From contig JAIRKX010000122.1 of assembly GCA_031259805.1 (NCBI GenBank), forward strand, positions 1 to 7,738: 7,738 nt of DNA. Direction: 5' to 3'. Made by a program: the position numbers and the translations under genes. This DNA comes from Prevotellaceae bacterium (GTDB lineage Bacteria > Bacteroidota > Bacteroidia > Bacteroidales > UBA932). This document shows positions 7,514 through 7,738 of the stretch, in pieces. How positions within the stretch are numbered: the first letter of the stretch is position 1; each line of letters opens with the position of its first letter. The notes beneath the pieces were generated by a model, which was not told where the DNA came from, searched no databases, and saw only the letters and a program-made list of their open reading frames with translations.

Positions 7514-7569
7514 AGCGCGTCATTGCGAGGACGAAGCCCGAAGCGCGTCATTGCGAGGGTGAAGCCCGA
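7514..7569. repeat. Tandem pair of 28-bp units with GTCATTGCGAGG core
   Basis: Two adjacent 28-bp units, 7514-7541 and 7542-7569, both begin AGCGCGTCATTGCGAGG and both end GAAGCCCGA. They differ only at two neighbouring bases (AC in the first, GT in the second). The core CGTCATTGCGAGG followed by a GAAG-containing tail resembles a dispersed intergenic repeat that I recall from many bacterial genomes, including Bacteroidota; this is from memory, not from a search. The pair abuts the 23-bp array without any spacer, and the final CCCGA word is shared with one unit type of that array. Confidence 0.85.
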
Positions 7570-7738
7570 CCTTCTATAGGATCCGATCCCGACCTTCTAT
7601 CAAATCCGATTTGAACCTTCTATCAAATCCGATTTGAACCTTCTATCAAATCCGATTTGAACCTTCGATCAAATCCGATTTGAACCTTCTATCAAATCCG
7701 ATTTGAACCTTCTATAGGATCCGATCCCGACCTTCTAT
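7570..7738. repeat. Array of 23-bp units with internal dyad symmetry, running off the right edge
   Basis: Seven full 23-bp units start at 7570, 7593, 7616, 7639, 7662, 7685 and 7708, and an eighth begins at 7731 and is cut by the window end. Every unit opens with CCTTCTAT (CCTTCGAT at 7662). Type A units (7593-7707) carry the dyad TCAAATC-C-GATTTGA. Type B units (7570 and 7708) carry GGATC-C-GATCC instead, with AA/TT exchanged for GG/CC symmetrically about the central C. The period of 23 is not a multiple of three, so this is not a coding repeat. The units are directly adjacent with no unique spacers, so it is not a CRISPR array. Function is unknown; a protein-binding dyad array or a simple satellite are both possible. 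Confidence 0.93.

Larger units (their letters stand above)
7320..7738. other. Gene-free right flank, made largely of repeats
   Basis: No supportable gene lies in these 419 bases on either strand. In order they hold a 7-bp micro-repeat, the operon terminator, a degenerate patch with an inverted repeat, about 37 bases without visible features (7477-7513), the 28-bp pair and the 23-bp array. The neighbouring gene on the right lies outside the window, so its strand and relation to the operon cannot be told. Confidence 0.8.

Noticed and set aside
7514..7569. Insertion sequence or miniature transposon end
   Set aside because: The two copies are direct, not inverted. I see no terminal inverted repeats, target duplication or transposase.
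7570..7738. CRISPR array
   Set aside because: The 23-bp units are directly adjacent with no unique spacers, and no cas gene is present.

Overview
This window looks like chromosomal DNA from a member of the Bacteroidota, most likely the order Bacteroidales. The main reason is a SusC/SusD pair, which is essentially diagnostic of the phylum. AT-rich, A-rich sequence before the start codons, in place of strong Shine-Dalgarno motifs, fits this. So do lipoprotein signal peptides with acidic residues after the lipid-bearing cysteine. I cannot support a genus.

Layout from left to right. Positions 1-210 hold five head-to-tail copies of a 42-bp repeat that runs off the left edge. Positions 223-342 are a short AT-rich leader. 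Positions 343-7319 hold four genes on the + strand, closely packed and almost certainly one operon: a SusC-like TonB-dependent transporter, a SusD-like glycan-binding lipoprotein, a family 18 glycoside hydrolase (GH18) lipoprotein with an intact catalytic motif, and a lipoprotein with a DUF1735 (BT_3987-like N-terminal) domain followed by a LamG/concanavalin-like domain. A strong intrinsic terminator lies at 7383-7420. The rest of the right flank (7421-7738) has no gene. It contains a degenerate low-complexity patch, a tandem pair of 28-bp units with a GTCATTGCGAGG core, and an array of 23-bp units with internal dyad symmetry that runs off the right edge.

How the genes work together (inference from family knowledge). 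The cassette SusC-SusD-GH18-DUF1735/LamG resembles the core of Bacteroides loci that release and import N-glycans. The GH18 enzyme would cut within the GlcNAc-GlcNAc core of a host or dietary glycoprotein glycan, or another beta-1,4-GlcNAc polymer, at the cell surface. The LamG lipoprotein and SusD would hold the glycan, and SusC with TonB energy would import the released oligosaccharide. The window contains no regulator, exoglycosidase, protease or sigma/anti-sigma pair. This is therefore a minimal capture unit, and processing and control must be encoded elsewhere.

The genes are recognisable families. The least explained material is the two flanking repeat arrays. In the right array, two unit types differ by paired changes on both sides of a dyad, which keeps the symmetry. 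In the left array, 9-bp inverted arms recur at each unit junction. No clearly new multi-gene system is visible.
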